Positions 46,823-57,679 of a stretch of 64,000 nt of DNA are shown here, piece by piece. The stretch comes from Paramyrothecium sp. XJ0827 (Eukaryota > Ascomycota > Sordariomycetes > Hypocreales > Stachybotryaceae). Within the stretch, counting starts at the first letter, position 1; each line of letters opens with the position of its first letter. The notes beneath the pieces were generated by a model, which was not told the origin of the DNA, made no database searches, and saw nothing but the letters and a program-made list of their open reading frames with translations. The translations under genes and the position numbers were made by a program. The DNA is taken from assembly GCA_020881915.1 (NCBI GenBank), contig JAJFPB010000006.1:1302001-1366000 (forward strand), read 5' to 3'.

Positions 46823-48169
46823 TCAACGTCGCTTAGGCAAGACCCCCTCCTCCTCCAGCGTCTTGAACAAATTTTGAAAGCTTTCCCACGTATCCAAATA
46901 CCCAGTCCATCCAAGGCGGCGAGCCTTGCTCATACTCTGGACGAGGTTGTAGTTGCGACCCAACACAAAGTCCGCAAATGGCCACGTCGCCTCCTGGAAA
47001 GCTTTTTGCTCCAGCCCCTCCCGCTCAGAAAGTCGCTCCCATGCGTCCTTGACATCCTTCTCTTGGCTCCATTTGACCAGGTTGATGCGTTGCGAAAGAG
47101 TGCTCTGCCACAGATGTTGCTCCAGGCCGAGCTCTTTGGCCCGCACGGAGATGGGGGGCTCGCGCTGCAGTTTTGTCTCGGCGGAGAGGGGCGACGGACG
47201 AGTGAACTGGTCCACGGGCACTTCGAGGTCAAAGTACTTAGCAAGCTTAGGCCACATGTTCTGCCACGACTCGACGTCGCCGTTTATCACGTTGAAGCCC
47301 TCGTTAGCGGCGCCTGGCTCCTGGGCTGCCCATGCGCAGAACTCGGCGTGGAGCCGGGCATCAGTGAAAGTGTCGTACATGGTGTAGAAGGCTGCGCAGC
47401 CAGGGAACGGCAGCTCCTTGCCAAGCTCCTTGCAGACAGCAGCGTAAATGGCGATGCTGCTTCCAATGTTCATGAAATTACCCTTGGCGAAGCCGATGAC
47501 GTCGTTGGGGTATGTTGCTGTCCACTCCACATCGTGCTCCTTGCAGAAGTCGAGAAGCACGCGCTGTTGGCGGTAGTAAAAGTTCTCAGGGAACGGGGGC
47601 TCAGGAAGCCTATGAATAATCAGACATAGAAAAGTTTTCAAGGGATTTGCAAGGCGTACCAAGGGTCACTCTCCTCCATAGGGCCCTTCACTTGACCCAG
47701 GTGGACGCCATATTGCTTCGCACCACACACAAGAGTGATTCGCTTGATCTTCGAGACACTGTCGTTGATGGCAAGTGCCTGCAGGAAGTTGGCCAGCATA
47801 TCGCCTAGGGAGAGCTTCAGTCAGTGAGCATGAGAACACACAGAGCTTGACTGACCATTGATTCTCGTGGCTTCCGTCTCATCGTCGACGGCCATGTACG
47901 CAGCGAAAAAGATGTACTCGGCCTCAATGCCCTTGAGCTCCTTTGCAATCCCCTCGGCAGATCCTATCAAATCAAGATGGTTGTGTGACACATTTTCAGG
48001 GTATTCGTCCTTCTTGCTGCGAGACATGGCGTAGACCCTGGACCAGTTTTTACTGGCCAGTTCATTGACGATCTCGCGGCCAAGGATGCCTGGATGTTCG
48101 CGTTAGCGGTAAATACTCAACAGCATGGAGTGACAAACCAGTGGCTCCAGTCACAATAGCCGTAGGCAT
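46823..48169 (-). CDS. PRISE-like NAD(P)-dependent short-chain reductase
   Basis: Predicted 398-aa cytosolic protein; exons in transcription order 48169-48139, 48089-47856, 47804-47660 and 47609-46823. The 31-bp first exon gives MPTAIVTGAT, and the splice completes the nucleotide-binding TGATGILGRE (TGxxGxxG) of a Rossmann fold. Introns are 49-51 bp and all joins are in frame. Further features: AEYIFFAAYMAVDD, VCGAKQYGVHLGQVKGPMEE and the block ENFYYRQQRVLLDFC. These fit the progesterone 5-beta-reductase/iridoid synthase-like (PRISE) group of extended short-chain dehydrogenases, which reduce activated double bonds. The YxxxK-like YYRQQ fits that group better than classical epimerases. The physiological substrate in fungi is unknown; some relatives sit in secondary-metabolite clusters, but no such cluster is seen here. 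Confidence 0.87.
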
Positions 48170-49108
48170 TTCGTCAGTCGAGGGGTGTTTAGTTTCGGAA
48201 AGAATAAAAGCCAGTAGGCATCAAGGTATATCTACGGATATCGGAGTAACTGGGGATATTTTCGTCCTTAAATAATGGCAGCACTCAGTTTATGAGCATC
48301 TGATGCAAGATTTTCGTACATGATGGGATTTATCTGGGTGCTGTATCCTGCACGAAGAGCGATAAAAGGGATGGGCATGACCCGAAATCTTGGGGAGTGG
48401 TAAGGTCTTCGACGTCATACTTACCGAGAGGTGGTGCGCTTCATTCGAGGAAATTTTGGAGGGGGGCGAATCGGTAAACTGACGTTCTTATTATGTCAGA
48501 ACCAGAAAATTGGGGAAGAACAGATATGGGAAACAGCATGCAAAATCATTTCTTTACCATTTTTTGTTCGAGCAGCCGATGTTGCATGGATACTGATGCT
48601 CGGGAGATCGACAGGCTTATTCGGACTGTTGGCTGCAGCATCTTGACCATCACGACGGGTGAGGCTGAGGAGAGGCAGAGAGAAGTTTAAGGGGAGTAGT
48701 AGAAGAGAGAAAGAAAACGCCAGCCCACTTCTAGAAACATGTTTCTTCATTTAACATTTGGGGTTCAAACAATATGAAAACAAAAGCTTGATGGCGATGC
48801 TGTAATGCGGCCTGGGCTTTGCCTACCCTGTAGCGTCCTACTATCTAGCAGTGAGCAAACTTTCCCAGTGAGATCAACGCCAGAAAGCAATGTAAAGAAA
48901 TTATGCTGATGTTTAAGTTAACTATTATTGTATTGTTACCGGTTTCCATGTTTCATTGAACGATCCATTTCCTTTGACCTGGGCTCACGAATTCCACTGG
49001 TCATTCACTCAGGCTTCAACTATGCATATGCTTAAATGGAAGCGAAAAAGACTTAAGAGGTTGACGCTCCAACAAATTGATTCTTAATACTTTTGATATA
49101 GTTCTTCC
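48170..49108. other. Spacer between reductase promoter and T-protein 3' end
   Basis: About 940 bp with only short overlapping frames on both strands (48431-48750). No motif, RNA or repeat recognised. Confidence 0.55.
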
Positions 49109-50416
49109 TCAAGGCTCTGCTGCCTTCAAATACTTGGTCGGGACAAAAGGCATCTTCGTGACCGTTCCCTTCCTGCTCTTGCCTCGCACCACAACCTCCA
49201 GCTCCACGCCGGCCTTGTGCAGACCATCCTTCACATAGCCCATGGCGATGTTCTTGCCTAGGGTTGGACTAGGCGAGCCGCTCGTCACTGTGCCGACAAC
49301 CTCGCCGTCTTTCAGAAGCTTCGCTCCTTCGCGCGCCGGGGCGCCGTCCACGATGACGCCGACGCGCCGGCGCTCCACGCCCGAGCCACCCTTGCTCTTC
49401 GGCTTCAGCTGGGCCAGGATGACTTCGTCGCCGTGGAACCCGCCCTTCTCTCGGCGCTCCTTGGGGATGATCCAGCTAAGCGCCGCCTCGACCGGGGTGG
49501 TCGTGTCGTCCAGGTCGTGTCCGTACAGGCACATGCCGGCCTCTAGGCGTAGGGAGTCGCGGGCGCCGAGGCCGGCGAGCTGAAGCTGCTCCGGGCCTGC
49601 ATTGGTGAGGAGCGCATCCGCAGCAAGGGCGGCGAGCTCGCCGGCAGAGCCCATGGCGGTGTTGAACGAAAGCTCGAAGCCATCCTCGCCGGTGTAGCCT
49701 CCACGGCTGATGAACACAGGCACCGACTTGCCGTCCTTGGCCTTGAGCGTTGCCAATCTCGAGTTACCAAAGTACAGGGTCTTCAGGTCCGTGTCCACCA
49801 ATTCCGAAAGAATAGCTTGCGCCTTGGGGCCCTGCAGGGCCAACAAACCGGAATCAGCCAGTTTCGACCACTGGATCTGGCCGCCGAACTTGCCCAGCTC
49901 CTCGTCAAAGTACTTGACATCCTTTTCCAGGCACGCGCCGTTGGTCACGACGTGGAACTCCTCCTCGCCTATCCTGGTCACGATTGAATCATCCACGATG
50001 CCGCCCGTCCCGCTCCACAGGAAGGTCGTCAGCTTGCCCTGCAGGACGCCCTGGTCGCTGAACCCCGACGGGGTGACCTTCTCCAGGAACGCAGCAGCGG
50101 CGGGGCCCTTGAAGATGTGCTGGACCATGTGGCTCACGTCGAACAGCGACGCATTGTTGCGGGTGAAGTGGTGGGATTGGGCGTGGGAGAGGGACGCGTA
50201 GGTGATGGGCATGTGGTGGCCGGCGAAGGGCACGAGTTTGGCGCCATTGGCGAGGTGGAAGTCGTACAGAGGAGTTTTCTTGAGGTCTGATGAGGCAGCA
50301 TCAGATGCGTGCCGCCGCTGTGAGAGGATTGTGGAGGGTTGTGCAGACGCGCGGGCCTGGAGAGTGGCAGCGGCTCGCCTGAGGGACGAGGACGCCATGA
50401 TTGACCTTTGCCTCAT
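49109..50416 (-). CDS. GCV1: Aminomethyltransferase, mitochondrial (glycine cleavage T-protein)
   Basis: Intronless 435-aa protein. T-protein takes the aminomethyl group from lipoylated H-protein, gives methylene-tetrahydrofolate and releases ammonia, in the mitochondrial matrix. The first ~45 residues are Arg/Ser/Ala-rich and lack acids (SSSLRRAAATLQARASAQPS), a typical matrix-targeting presequence. Family blocks follow: TPLYDFHLANGAKLVPFAGH, NASLFDVSHMVQ (with the folate-site Asp), GGYTGEDGFELS, and GARDSLRLEAGMCLYGHDLD. The C-terminal GVIVDGAPAREGAKL and GSPSPTLGKNIAMGYV belong to the barrel domain. A second ATG six codons in is an alternative start. The gene is divergent from SHMT with 577 bp between start codons and two GTCACCGAGTCA words between them. 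The symbol follows the yeast name. Confidence 0.95.
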   Translation of the reverse strand: MRQRSIMASSSLRRAAATLQARASAQPSTILSQRRHASDAASSDLKKTPLYDFHLANGAKLVPFAGHHMPITYASLSHAQSHHFTRNNASLFDVSHMVQHIFKGPAAAAFLEKVTPSGFSDQGVLQGKLTTFLWSGTGGIVDDSIVTRIGEEEFHVVTNGACLEKDVKYFDEELGKFGGQIQWSKLADSGLLALQGPKAQAILSELVDTDLKTLYFGNSRLATLKAKDGKSVPVFISRGGYTGEDGFELSFNTAMGSAGELAALAADALLTNAGPEQLQLAGLGARDSLRLEAGMCLYGHDLDDTTTPVEAALSWIIPKERREKGGFHGDEVILAQLKPKSKGGSGVERRRVGVIVDGAPAREGAKLLKDGEVVGTVTSGSPSPTLGKNIAMGYVKDGLHKAGVELEVVVRGKSRKGTVTKMPFVPTKYLKAAEP

Positions 50417-50993
50417 TTTCTTCTTCTTTTCCTTGTTCCTTTCCCCTTTCCTCTTGTGTTATCAAATGCGAATTGTTTTTATGTTGTGAAGAAATGGGAG
50501 TGATCAGCAGGAAACTCTCTTACAAGCGGGCAACGGGAAGGAAAGTGAACCGAGATATGAAGCGATAACGACAATCCAGCAAACCAATCAATTGCTGCTT
50601 CTTCTCGCCTGGGCTTACAGTGGCCGGAAAGTAGTGCAGGGGACGAAGCGCACTAAATCCTGGTCCCGCATGCGTAACCGTCACCGAGTCATGCGTCACC
50701 GAGTCACGCCAAGACGCGCGCAGGGCCTGGGAGGGCCGGTCATCGGGATTGAGCTGGAGATGGCGACTTTCGGGGCTTTTATCTGCGCGGCCCTTCAGCG
50801 GTATTTGGGCCGAAGCCTCCCAGCAGAGCACGCGTCTTGCCTTTGTATGAGCTGGGCTTCATTTTTCTCACGACCATTCTGAGCGACAAGACTCCTCTAG
50901 CATTGATTTTTCCTGTCAGACTTTCTAGAATCACCATTTTAATCCCTGCAGTAGCTCTAGAGCCTTGACTTTGTCCCCAAGTCAATCGTCACC
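50417..50993. promoter_or_regulatory. Bidirectional promoter between T-protein and SHMT genes
   Basis: 577 bp separating two divergent start codons of the same pathway. It contains two tandem copies of the shared word at its centre and is GC-rich around them (50.64-50.76 kb). Short frames inside it have no support. Confidence 0.7.
50681..50705 (+). promoter_or_regulatory. Two tandem TCACCGAGTC words (T/SHMT promoter)
   Basis: Exact copies at 50681-50690 and 50696-50705, spaced 15 bp start to start. Both are part of a longer match, GTCACCGAGTCA. They lie about 265 bp from the T-protein ATG and about 290 bp from the SHMT ATG, so one site pair could serve both genes. Each contains GAGTCA, the complement of TGACTC, the core bound by Gcn4/CpcA- and Bas1-type factors. 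Confidence 0.7.
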
Positions 50994-52661
50994 ATGGCCA
51001 CCTCAAGCCGTGCCTGGAAGGGCTTGAGGCCATTCGTCGCCACGCAGCGATCAACGAGACTCTATTCCACTCTGTCATCGGAGCAGTCAAAAGTGAGCAA
51101 ATACTCAACACGAGTTAAGCAGTGAACTAACCTTGGAAATAGCTTCTCGGTTCGACCCTGGCACAAAATGACCCCGAAGTCCACAGCATCCTCAAGCGTG
51201 TAAGTCCACCACCATCTTGGCTTTTCGCCATCCACTGACCCGGATTGAAGGAGGAGCAACGGCAGCGCCGCTTCATCAACCTCATTCCCTCGGAGAACTT
51301 CACCTCCAAAGCCGTGCTCAACGCCCTCGGCAGTGTGATGCAGAACAAGTACTCCGAGGGCTACCCTGGCGCACGCTACTACGGAGGCAATGAGCACATT
51401 GACGAGGCCGAGAGGCTTTGCCAGCAACGCGCTCTGCGAGCGTTCAACCTCACCGCTGATCGATGGGGTGTCAATGTTCAGCGTAAGTCTTTGCTTCGTT
51501 GTCCGCGGCTTAGCCATCTGCTCACATTCCGCAGCCCTCTCTGGATCGCCTGCGAATCTGTACGCCTATTCCGCCGTGCTCCAGCCCCATGATCGCATTA
51601 TGGGGCTGGACCTCCCTCATGGCGGTCATCTATCGCATGGTTATCAGATCCCCACCAAGAAGATTTCCATGGTCTCCAAGTACTTCGAGACCTTCCCCTA
51701 CCGCCTCGATGAGTCTACCGGTCTCATCGACTACGCCAAGCTCCGCGAGAGCGCCCTCCTCTACCGTCCCAAGATTATCATCGCCGGAACGTCTGCTTAC
51801 TCGCGCCTCATCGACTACCCCCAGATGCGCGCCATTGCTGACGAGGTGGGCGCCTACCTCCTCGCTGACATGGCGCACATTTCCGGTCTCGTTGCTGCCG
51901 GCGTCATCCCCTCCCCATTCGAGTACGCAGACATTGTGACGACCACAACGCACAAGTCGCTGCGCGGCCCCCGCGGTGCCATGATCTTCTTCCGCAAGGG
52001 CGTGAGAAGTGTCAACAAGAAGGGCGAAGAGACCAAGTACGACCTGGAAAACCCCATCAACGCTTCCGTCTTCCCAGGCCACCAGGGAGGACCCCACAAC
52101 CACACAATCACCGCGCTGGCCGTTGCGCTGCAACAAGCTCAGAGCCCGCAATTCAAGGAGTACCAGAAGACCGTGTTGGAGAACGCCAAGGCTTTTGCAA
52201 GCCAGCTCTCCGAGACACACGGCCACAAGCTTGTCTCGGGTGGCACGGACAACCACCTGGTTCTTGTTGACCTCAAGCCCAAGGGAATTGACGGAGCCCG
52301 TGTCGAGCGCGTCCTGGAGCTCTGCGGAGTCGCCAGCAACAAGAACACGGTCCCCGGAGACAAGTCCGCCCTCCGACCCGGCGGTCTGCGCCTGGGCACG
52401 CCGGCCATGACAACCAGGGGCTTCACGGCGGAGGACTTCAAGCGGGTGGCCGACATTGTGCACCGCGGTGTCGACATCACGATCAAGGTCGATGCGCAGG
52501 CCAAGGAGGCTGCGGCGGCCAAGGGAGTCAAGAACCCGTCCACGCAGAAGGCTTTCCTGGAGCACCTGGGCGACGGATCTGCGGTGGCCGAGATTGGCGC
52601 GCTGAGGAAGGAGGTTGAGGAGTGGGTTGGTGGATTTGACGAGCCCTGGATTGAATCATGA
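50994..52661 (+). CDS. SHM1: Serine hydroxymethyltransferase, mitochondrial
   Basis: Predicted 504-aa PLP enzyme that interconverts serine and glycine with transfer of a one-carbon unit to tetrahydrofolate. Exons 50994-51092, 51143-51199, 51251-51482 and 51535-52661; introns 50-52 bp, all in frame. The first exon encodes a presequence, [20 protein letters not shown], rich in Arg and free of acids, so this should be the mitochondrial form. Exon joins restore [20 protein letters not shown] and [16 protein letters not shown], both strongly conserved. The PLP lysine is Lys270 in [32 protein letters not shown] and [10 protein letters not shown] are further family blocks. The start codon ACCATGGCC has a near-ideal context. 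The gene shares a bidirectional promoter with the T-protein gene and is followed by the H-protein gene. Confidence 0.96.
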
Positions 52662-53286
52662 TACAATACAATACAATAGAAAAGCGGCGTTTACGATGGC
52701 ATTTGAGGCTGGATTGATGGGTACTTCGGAGATACCTCAAATTTGGCTTAAGTGTGGGACGTCAGCAAGTAACCAATAGGTCAAAATCGGAACTGTTGAA
52801 CCAGCGACGGTCAACACCAACATGTCATTTCATTGAGGCGTATATACTAGAGACGAGCGTCAATTTTCACAAGAATTTATTCAACAGTCTGAAGGGTCTA
52901 ATACAGTACGGCGAGGCTCATGCCAGACGCTTGTGTCAATAACGTGACCGGTCGCACCATGTCACCCGTGAAGTTTTCACGAACGAGTAGTTGAGACCAA
53001 AAGCGATGCGATGCTGTAAATGTGTGAATGATCATTTTAGGTTCCCAACAGAATGATTGCAAAAGATCTTGAAATTCTCAAACAAAGCCTGACATCTCCG
53101 AACTTCTCACAAGTATTTTTTATACATATCTTCTTCAAAACTCTATTGCCAACAATGGTACAACATTCGCGGCCTCTATTTCTCACTCACCCACGCTCTC
53201 ACGTCGGAAAACCCAGTTTCGGGGTTGCTGCGCCGACCCCGGCCACGCGAAGATCCCTGCCAAAGCCTATCTCGCCGGACCCATTG

Positions 53287-53296
53287 TCACCGAGTC
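53287..53296 (+). promoter_or_regulatory. TCACCGAGTC word 1 before H-protein gene
   Basis: Exact 10-mer; first of four in 134 bp, all in the same orientation, about 340 bp before the ATG. Confidence 0.65.
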
Positions 53297-53323
53297 TGCT
53301 GTGGAAAGTGCCCTGGAAAAATG

Positions 53324-53333
53324 TCACCGAGTC
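53324..53333 (+). promoter_or_regulatory. TCACCGAGTC word 2 before H-protein gene
   Basis: Exact 10-mer, preceded by ATG as part of ATGTCACCGAGTCC. Confidence 0.65.
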
Positions 53334-53383
53334 CTGAGGCAATCAATTATGTGGGGGCGTGCTGGGACCCTGGGAGGGGCGGT

Positions 53384-53393
53384 TCACCGAGTC
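53384..53393 (+). promoter_or_regulatory. TCACCGAGTC word 3 before H-protein gene
   Basis: Exact 10-mer, 60 bp after the previous start. Confidence 0.65.
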
Positions 53394-53410
53394 TGTGGGG
53401 ACGAGTTCAA

Positions 53411-53420
53411 TCACCGAGTC
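53411..53420 (+). promoter_or_regulatory. TCACCGAGTC word 4 before H-protein gene
   Basis: Exact 10-mer, 215 bp before the H-protein ATG; the closest to a start codon of all copies. Confidence 0.65.
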
Positions 53421-53635
53421 TAGAACAGGCCCCGATCCCGGATTCTAGGGCATGACGGCTTGGCCCGGGCGCGAGTCAGGCTTGAGCCGTGGGGAAACTC
53501 AATCATATCTACGTGAGGATAGCATCAAGCGTGGCTTCTTCATCGACAGACCGAATTGGCTGGCTGAGAGAGTTTTCTTCAGGCTCATTAGCTACACCTC
53601 CCTTTCTCTATCTGCTGCATCAATAGACCCTCACG

Positions 53636-54264
53636 ATGGCTTCGCTCTTCGCCAAGAATGCCCTGCGCATCTGCCCCAAGGCACTGCCAGCGCGATCTTC
53701 ATTTACGACAAAGTTGACTGCCTGCAGCAGTAAGCAATGGGCCGCGCAGTCAACGAGATGCTTCTCACAATCACTCCCTCGTACGTCTCCAGGGCGCTTT
53801 ATTTAACAGAATGGGTTCTAACCAGCACAGGCCTTGAGAAGCGGTTCACAGAAAGCCATGAGTGGGTGGACCTGAGCGCGAATGGAAAGACTTGTAAGTG
53901 CGGCAGTGCACCAACTCACACGACGCCGTGGCTCACACATCTCACAGACAAGGTCGGCATCACCAACCACGCCGCTGAAGCTCTCGGCGACATTGTCTTT
54001 GTCGAGGTCCCCGAGGTGGGCGACGAGATCACTTCTGGTGAGGCGTTTGGTTCCGTGGAATCCGTCAAGTCCGCGTCAGACCTAGTCTCCCCGATTTCAG
54101 GAACAGTTGTCGCCGCCAACGACCAGATCGTCGAGAAGCCCTCTGACCTGAGCAACGACCCGGAAGGAGAGGGCTGGTTGGTCGAGGTCGAGCCCACGGA
54201 CGTGTCGTCGGTGGAGGGGCTCATGGACGCGGCTGCGTATGCGGAGTTTGTTAAGGACCACTAG
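53636..54264 (+). CDS. GCV3: Glycine cleavage system H-protein, mitochondrial
   Basis: Predicted 174-aa lipoyl carrier that shuttles the aminomethyl group among P-, T- and L-proteins. Exons 53636-53780, 53831-53893 and 53948-54264. The first exon encodes a presequence (MASLFAKNALRICPKALPAR and a further Arg/Ser-rich stretch ending CFSQSLPR). A donor-like AGTAAG at 53729 was not used: reading through adds more presequence and the later GTACGT donor at 53781 leaves a normal 50-bp intron. Mature sequence: RFTESHEWVDL, then YKVGITNHAAEALGDIVFVE, and the lipoylation site Lys110 in GSVESVKSASDLVSPISG. It ends DAAAYAEFVKDH. Length and motifs are standard. Converges with the P-protein gene; the 3' ends are 268 bp apart. 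Confidence 0.94.
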
Positions 54265-54532
54265 ATTAAATGAACAAAATAATAGGAAGTTGAGTGTAAT
54301 GAAGAACTTTGTTCTTAATGATATCTATTTCTTGGTAATGGTTTTGTCTGCCCGAACTCCATGCTTTGCCCATCGTTGAATCTAAAAATGGCCAACGTTT
54401 CGACCCTGGTTGAACGGGGTGAACACATAAAATATTGCGCCTTCTAAAGATGCTCGTAAAATGATCTAAAAAAAAACCAGATGCTCTCTATCATCCCAGC
54501 CTCCGACCCTTTCCGAATCCCAAAATGCAGAA

Positions 54533-54870
54533 TTACTCGCTATCCTCCACAGGTGGGCAAGTGCAGAACAAGTTGCTGTCACCGAATGCATCGTCAACCC
54601 TGGCCACCGAAGGCCAGAACTTCTTCTCCCTGAGCCAGCCCAGCGGGTAGGCCGCCTCCTCTCGGGTGTAAGGGCGGTCCCACTCCGCGCGCAGCAGATC
54701 TTGCTGGGGGTGGGGCGCGTTCTTCAGGACGTTGTTCGTCTTGGGCACCTTTCCGGACTCAATGTTGGCAATCTCCTTTCGGATCTGGATGAAGGCGTCG
54801 CAGAAGCGGTCGAGCTCAGCGCGGGACTCGGACTCGGTGGGCTCGATCATCAGGGTTCCAGAGACGGGCC

Positions 54871-54902
<32 letters not shown>

Positions 54903-56480
54903 TGGAGACGCTTGGCGATATCCACAGCCTCGATGCCCGCAGTCTCCTTGAAGGGGCGGGCGTCCAGGATAAACTCGTGAGCGCAACGGCCGTTGGAGTT
55001 GGTGTAGACGATCTTGTAGTGCGGGCTCAGACGGGACATGATGTAGTTGGCGTTGAGCAGGGCGACGCCAGTCTGCTTGGTCAGGCCGTCACCGCCCATG
55101 AGCTGGATGTAGGCGTGCGTGATGGGGAGGATGGACGCGCTGCCCCAGGGAGCGGCGCTGATTGGGGCCACAGCCGTGCTCTCACGAGCAACACCGCCAT
55201 GCTGAGGGTCAACAATGGGGTGGCCGGGGAGATAGGCCGCCAAGTGCTCCTTCACACCGATGGGTCCAACACCAGGACCACCGCCTCCGTGGGGAATACA
55301 GAAGGTCTTGTGGAGGTTCAGGTGGCACACGTCTGCGCCGATGTCGCCAGGGCTGCAGAGGCCGATCTGAGCATTGAGGTTCGCGCCGTCCATGTAGACC
55401 TGGCCGCCGTGCTCGTGCACAATGCGGCACACCTCCTTGACCTCGGGCTCAAAGACACCGAACGTGCTGGGGTAGGTGATCATGATGGCGGCCAACTGGT
55501 CGGCGTGCGTGGCGCACTTGGCCTTGAGGTCCGCGATGTCGAGGTTGCCGGTCTGGGTGTCGCACTTGATGGAGACGACCTTCATGCCTGCCATGGCCGC
55601 GCTGGCTGGGTTGGTTCCGTGCGCAGAGACGGGGATGAGGCAGATGTTCCTCTTGTTGTTGCCCTCCTTCTCGGCGTGGTATCGCTGGATGACGCGGAGG
55701 CCGGCAAACTCACCCTGCGCGCCGGAGTTGGGCTGCAGGCTGATCTTGTCCATGCCCGTCACGGTAGCCAGATTCTGGCTGACGGTGTCGATGAGCGCCT
55801 GGTAGCCGGGAGCTTGGTTGACGGGGGCGAAGGGGTGGATGTTGGAGAAGCCGGGCTGCGAGACGGGCTGCATCTCGGTTGTGGCGTTGAGCTTCATCGT
55901 GCAGGATCCCAGGGGGATCATGGAGTGCACAAGAGAGAGATCCTTGGCGCCGAGGTGGTAGATGTAGCGGAGCAGCTCAGTCTCGGTGTGGTACTTGTTG
56001 AAGACGGGCTGCTGCAGGTACGAGGACTGGCGCTGGAGGTTGGTGGGAATGGTCTTGTTCACGGCAGCGCTTCCGGCCTCGAGGGCGGACGTGAACTTCT
56101 GCTCGGAAACGCCGAAGCACTGGACCAGACGACCGAGAGTCTCAACACTGATGCCCTCGTGCAGAGAGAAGCCAACCTTGTCCTCGGACACCTGTCGGAG
56201 GTTGATGTTGGCCGCCGAAGCCTTCTTGTGCGCCTCGGACACGGCCTCAGGAGTGCCCTGCAGCGTGACGGTGTCGAACAGGACGGAGCCGTCTTCTTGA
56301 ACACCCGAAGTAAAGGTCTTGAAGGCACCCTCCTGCACGATCAACTCCTGTGCCAGCCGCGTCTTGCTGGCAATGTCCTCCGCAATGGCCTTCAGTCCCT
56401 CGGGGCCGTGGTAGATGGCGTAGAAGGCGCTCATGTTGGCCAGCAGCGCCTGGGCGGTGCAGATGTTGCTCGTCGCCTTC

Positions 56481-56512
<32 letters not shown>

Positions 56513-57679
56513 GGCGAGGCGCAGAGCCCGGTTGTTCAGGCGGTCCTTTGACACGCCGACGATGCGGCCGGGGATCTTGCGCTTGTACTTGTCGGCGCAA
56601 GCAAAGAAGCCCGCATGGGGACCACCATAGCCGAGAGGAACGCCCAGCCTCTGCGCGCTGCCGACAGCAATGTCGGCGCCGAACTCGCCGGGGGCCTTGA
56701 GCCTCGTCAAGGCGAGGAGATCGGTGGCGACGCAGACGAGACCCTTCTTCTCGTGGACGAGGTCCGAGAGCTGCTGGTAATCGAAAACACCTCCGTGGGT
56801 ATCGGGGTACTGGATGAGCGTGCCGATGAGGGTACCGGCGTTGTCGCGGATCAGGGCACAGTTGTCCCTCAGGACATCGCCAATAACAATCTCAATTCCG
56901 AAGCCCTCCGCTCGCGATTGGAGGACAGACAGGGTCTGAGGGTGGCAGTTCTCCGACACGACAAAGGTCTTGTTTGCGGCCTTGGCCGGGGCGTTGGCCC
57001 ACGCCATAGTCATGGCCTCGGCGGCGGCGGTGGACTCATCCAGGACGGACGCGTTCGCAATGGCCAAGCCCGTCATCTCGCTGACGAGAGTCTGGAAGTT
57101 GAGCAGCGACTCGAGGCGGCCCTGGCTGATCTCGGCCTGGTAGGGGGTGTAGCTCGTGTACCAGGCAGGGTTCTCCAGGATGTTCCTCTGGATGACGGGA
57201 GGCACCAGAGTTCCGTAGTAACCGCTTCCAATGAATGATTCATTCTCGACGTTGAGCTCCGCGAGCTTGTTCAAGCGCTCCTTGACCACGTGCTCTGGGT
57301 ACCCATCCACGGGAATGGGCGTAGGCTCAGCAGTGCTGTCTCGCTGCTCAACCAGTCGCAGACTGGTCTCTTTCCGGCGGACCTGTGAAGGGATGGTCTG
57401 CTGGATGAACTCCTCCATGGAGGACACTGGGGGAACAAGTGCCTTGAGCATCTCTACATGCTCCTCGGGCTCGCTGCCGTTGTGGCGCCGCGAGAACCTC
57501 TCATGGTCGCGGATGGCCACAGATGACTGAACATTGGCGAAGCTGCTGGTCGACTGCGATCGAGCAGCTTGGGCAGAGAAGGCTGTGTATTGGCAAGGGG
57601 TGCGTCGCGCAACTGCGCTGAGAATAGCGCGACCGCACTGCCGCCGCGCAATGCGGGCTGAGCGCACTGTAGGAAGCAT
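54533..57679 (-). CDS. GCV2: Glycine dehydrogenase (decarboxylating), mitochondrial P-protein
   Basis: Intronless 1048-aa PLP enzyme that decarboxylates glycine and passes the aminomethyl group to H-protein lipoate. The start was taken at the ATG of MLPTVRSARIARRQCGRAIL: the open frame extends 12 codons further only to a TTG, and this ATG opens an Arg-rich matrix presequence of about 50 residues. Family blocks: FIGSGYYGTLVPPVIQRNIL, WYTSYTPYQAEISQGRLESL, LDESTAAAEAM, then in the C-terminal half SLVHSMIPLGSCTMKLN and the PLP-lysine site HLNLHKTFCIPHGGGGPG (Lys about 791). The two-domain length is usual for eukaryotic P-proteins. Codon use is strongly G/C-ending, which produces a long but meaningless antisense open frame at 54701-56551. 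Two TCACCGAGTC words (inverted, so oriented toward this gene) lie about 410-440 bp upstream. Confidence 0.96.

Larger units (their letters stand above)
52662..53635. other. SHMT-to-H-protein spacer with regulatory words
   Basis: 974 bp between two genes on the same strand. The last 350 bp carry four TCACCGAGTC copies upstream of the H-protein start; short frames here are unsupported. Confidence 0.65.

Noticed and set aside
51630..52565. 311-codon open frame antisense to SHMT
   Set aside because: Same codon-bias shadow; the sense strand carries every conserved SHMT block.
53730..53830. Intron starting at the AGTAAG near 53729 in the H-protein gene
   Set aside because: Reading through gives a longer, Arg-rich presequence without stops and leaves a normal 50-bp intron (53781-53830) with a TCTAAC branch point.
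54827..54840. A further 9/10 match to the glycine-cluster word (GACTCGGTGG)
   Set aside because: It is inside the P-protein coding sequence, in an ESES/RAEL codon context, so it is probably coincidental.
54701..56551. 616-codon open frame antisense to the P-protein gene
   Set aside because: Produced by strong G/C-ending codon use of the real gene on the other strand; no motif, and the translation is low-complexity Gly/Val/Leu/Asp-rich.
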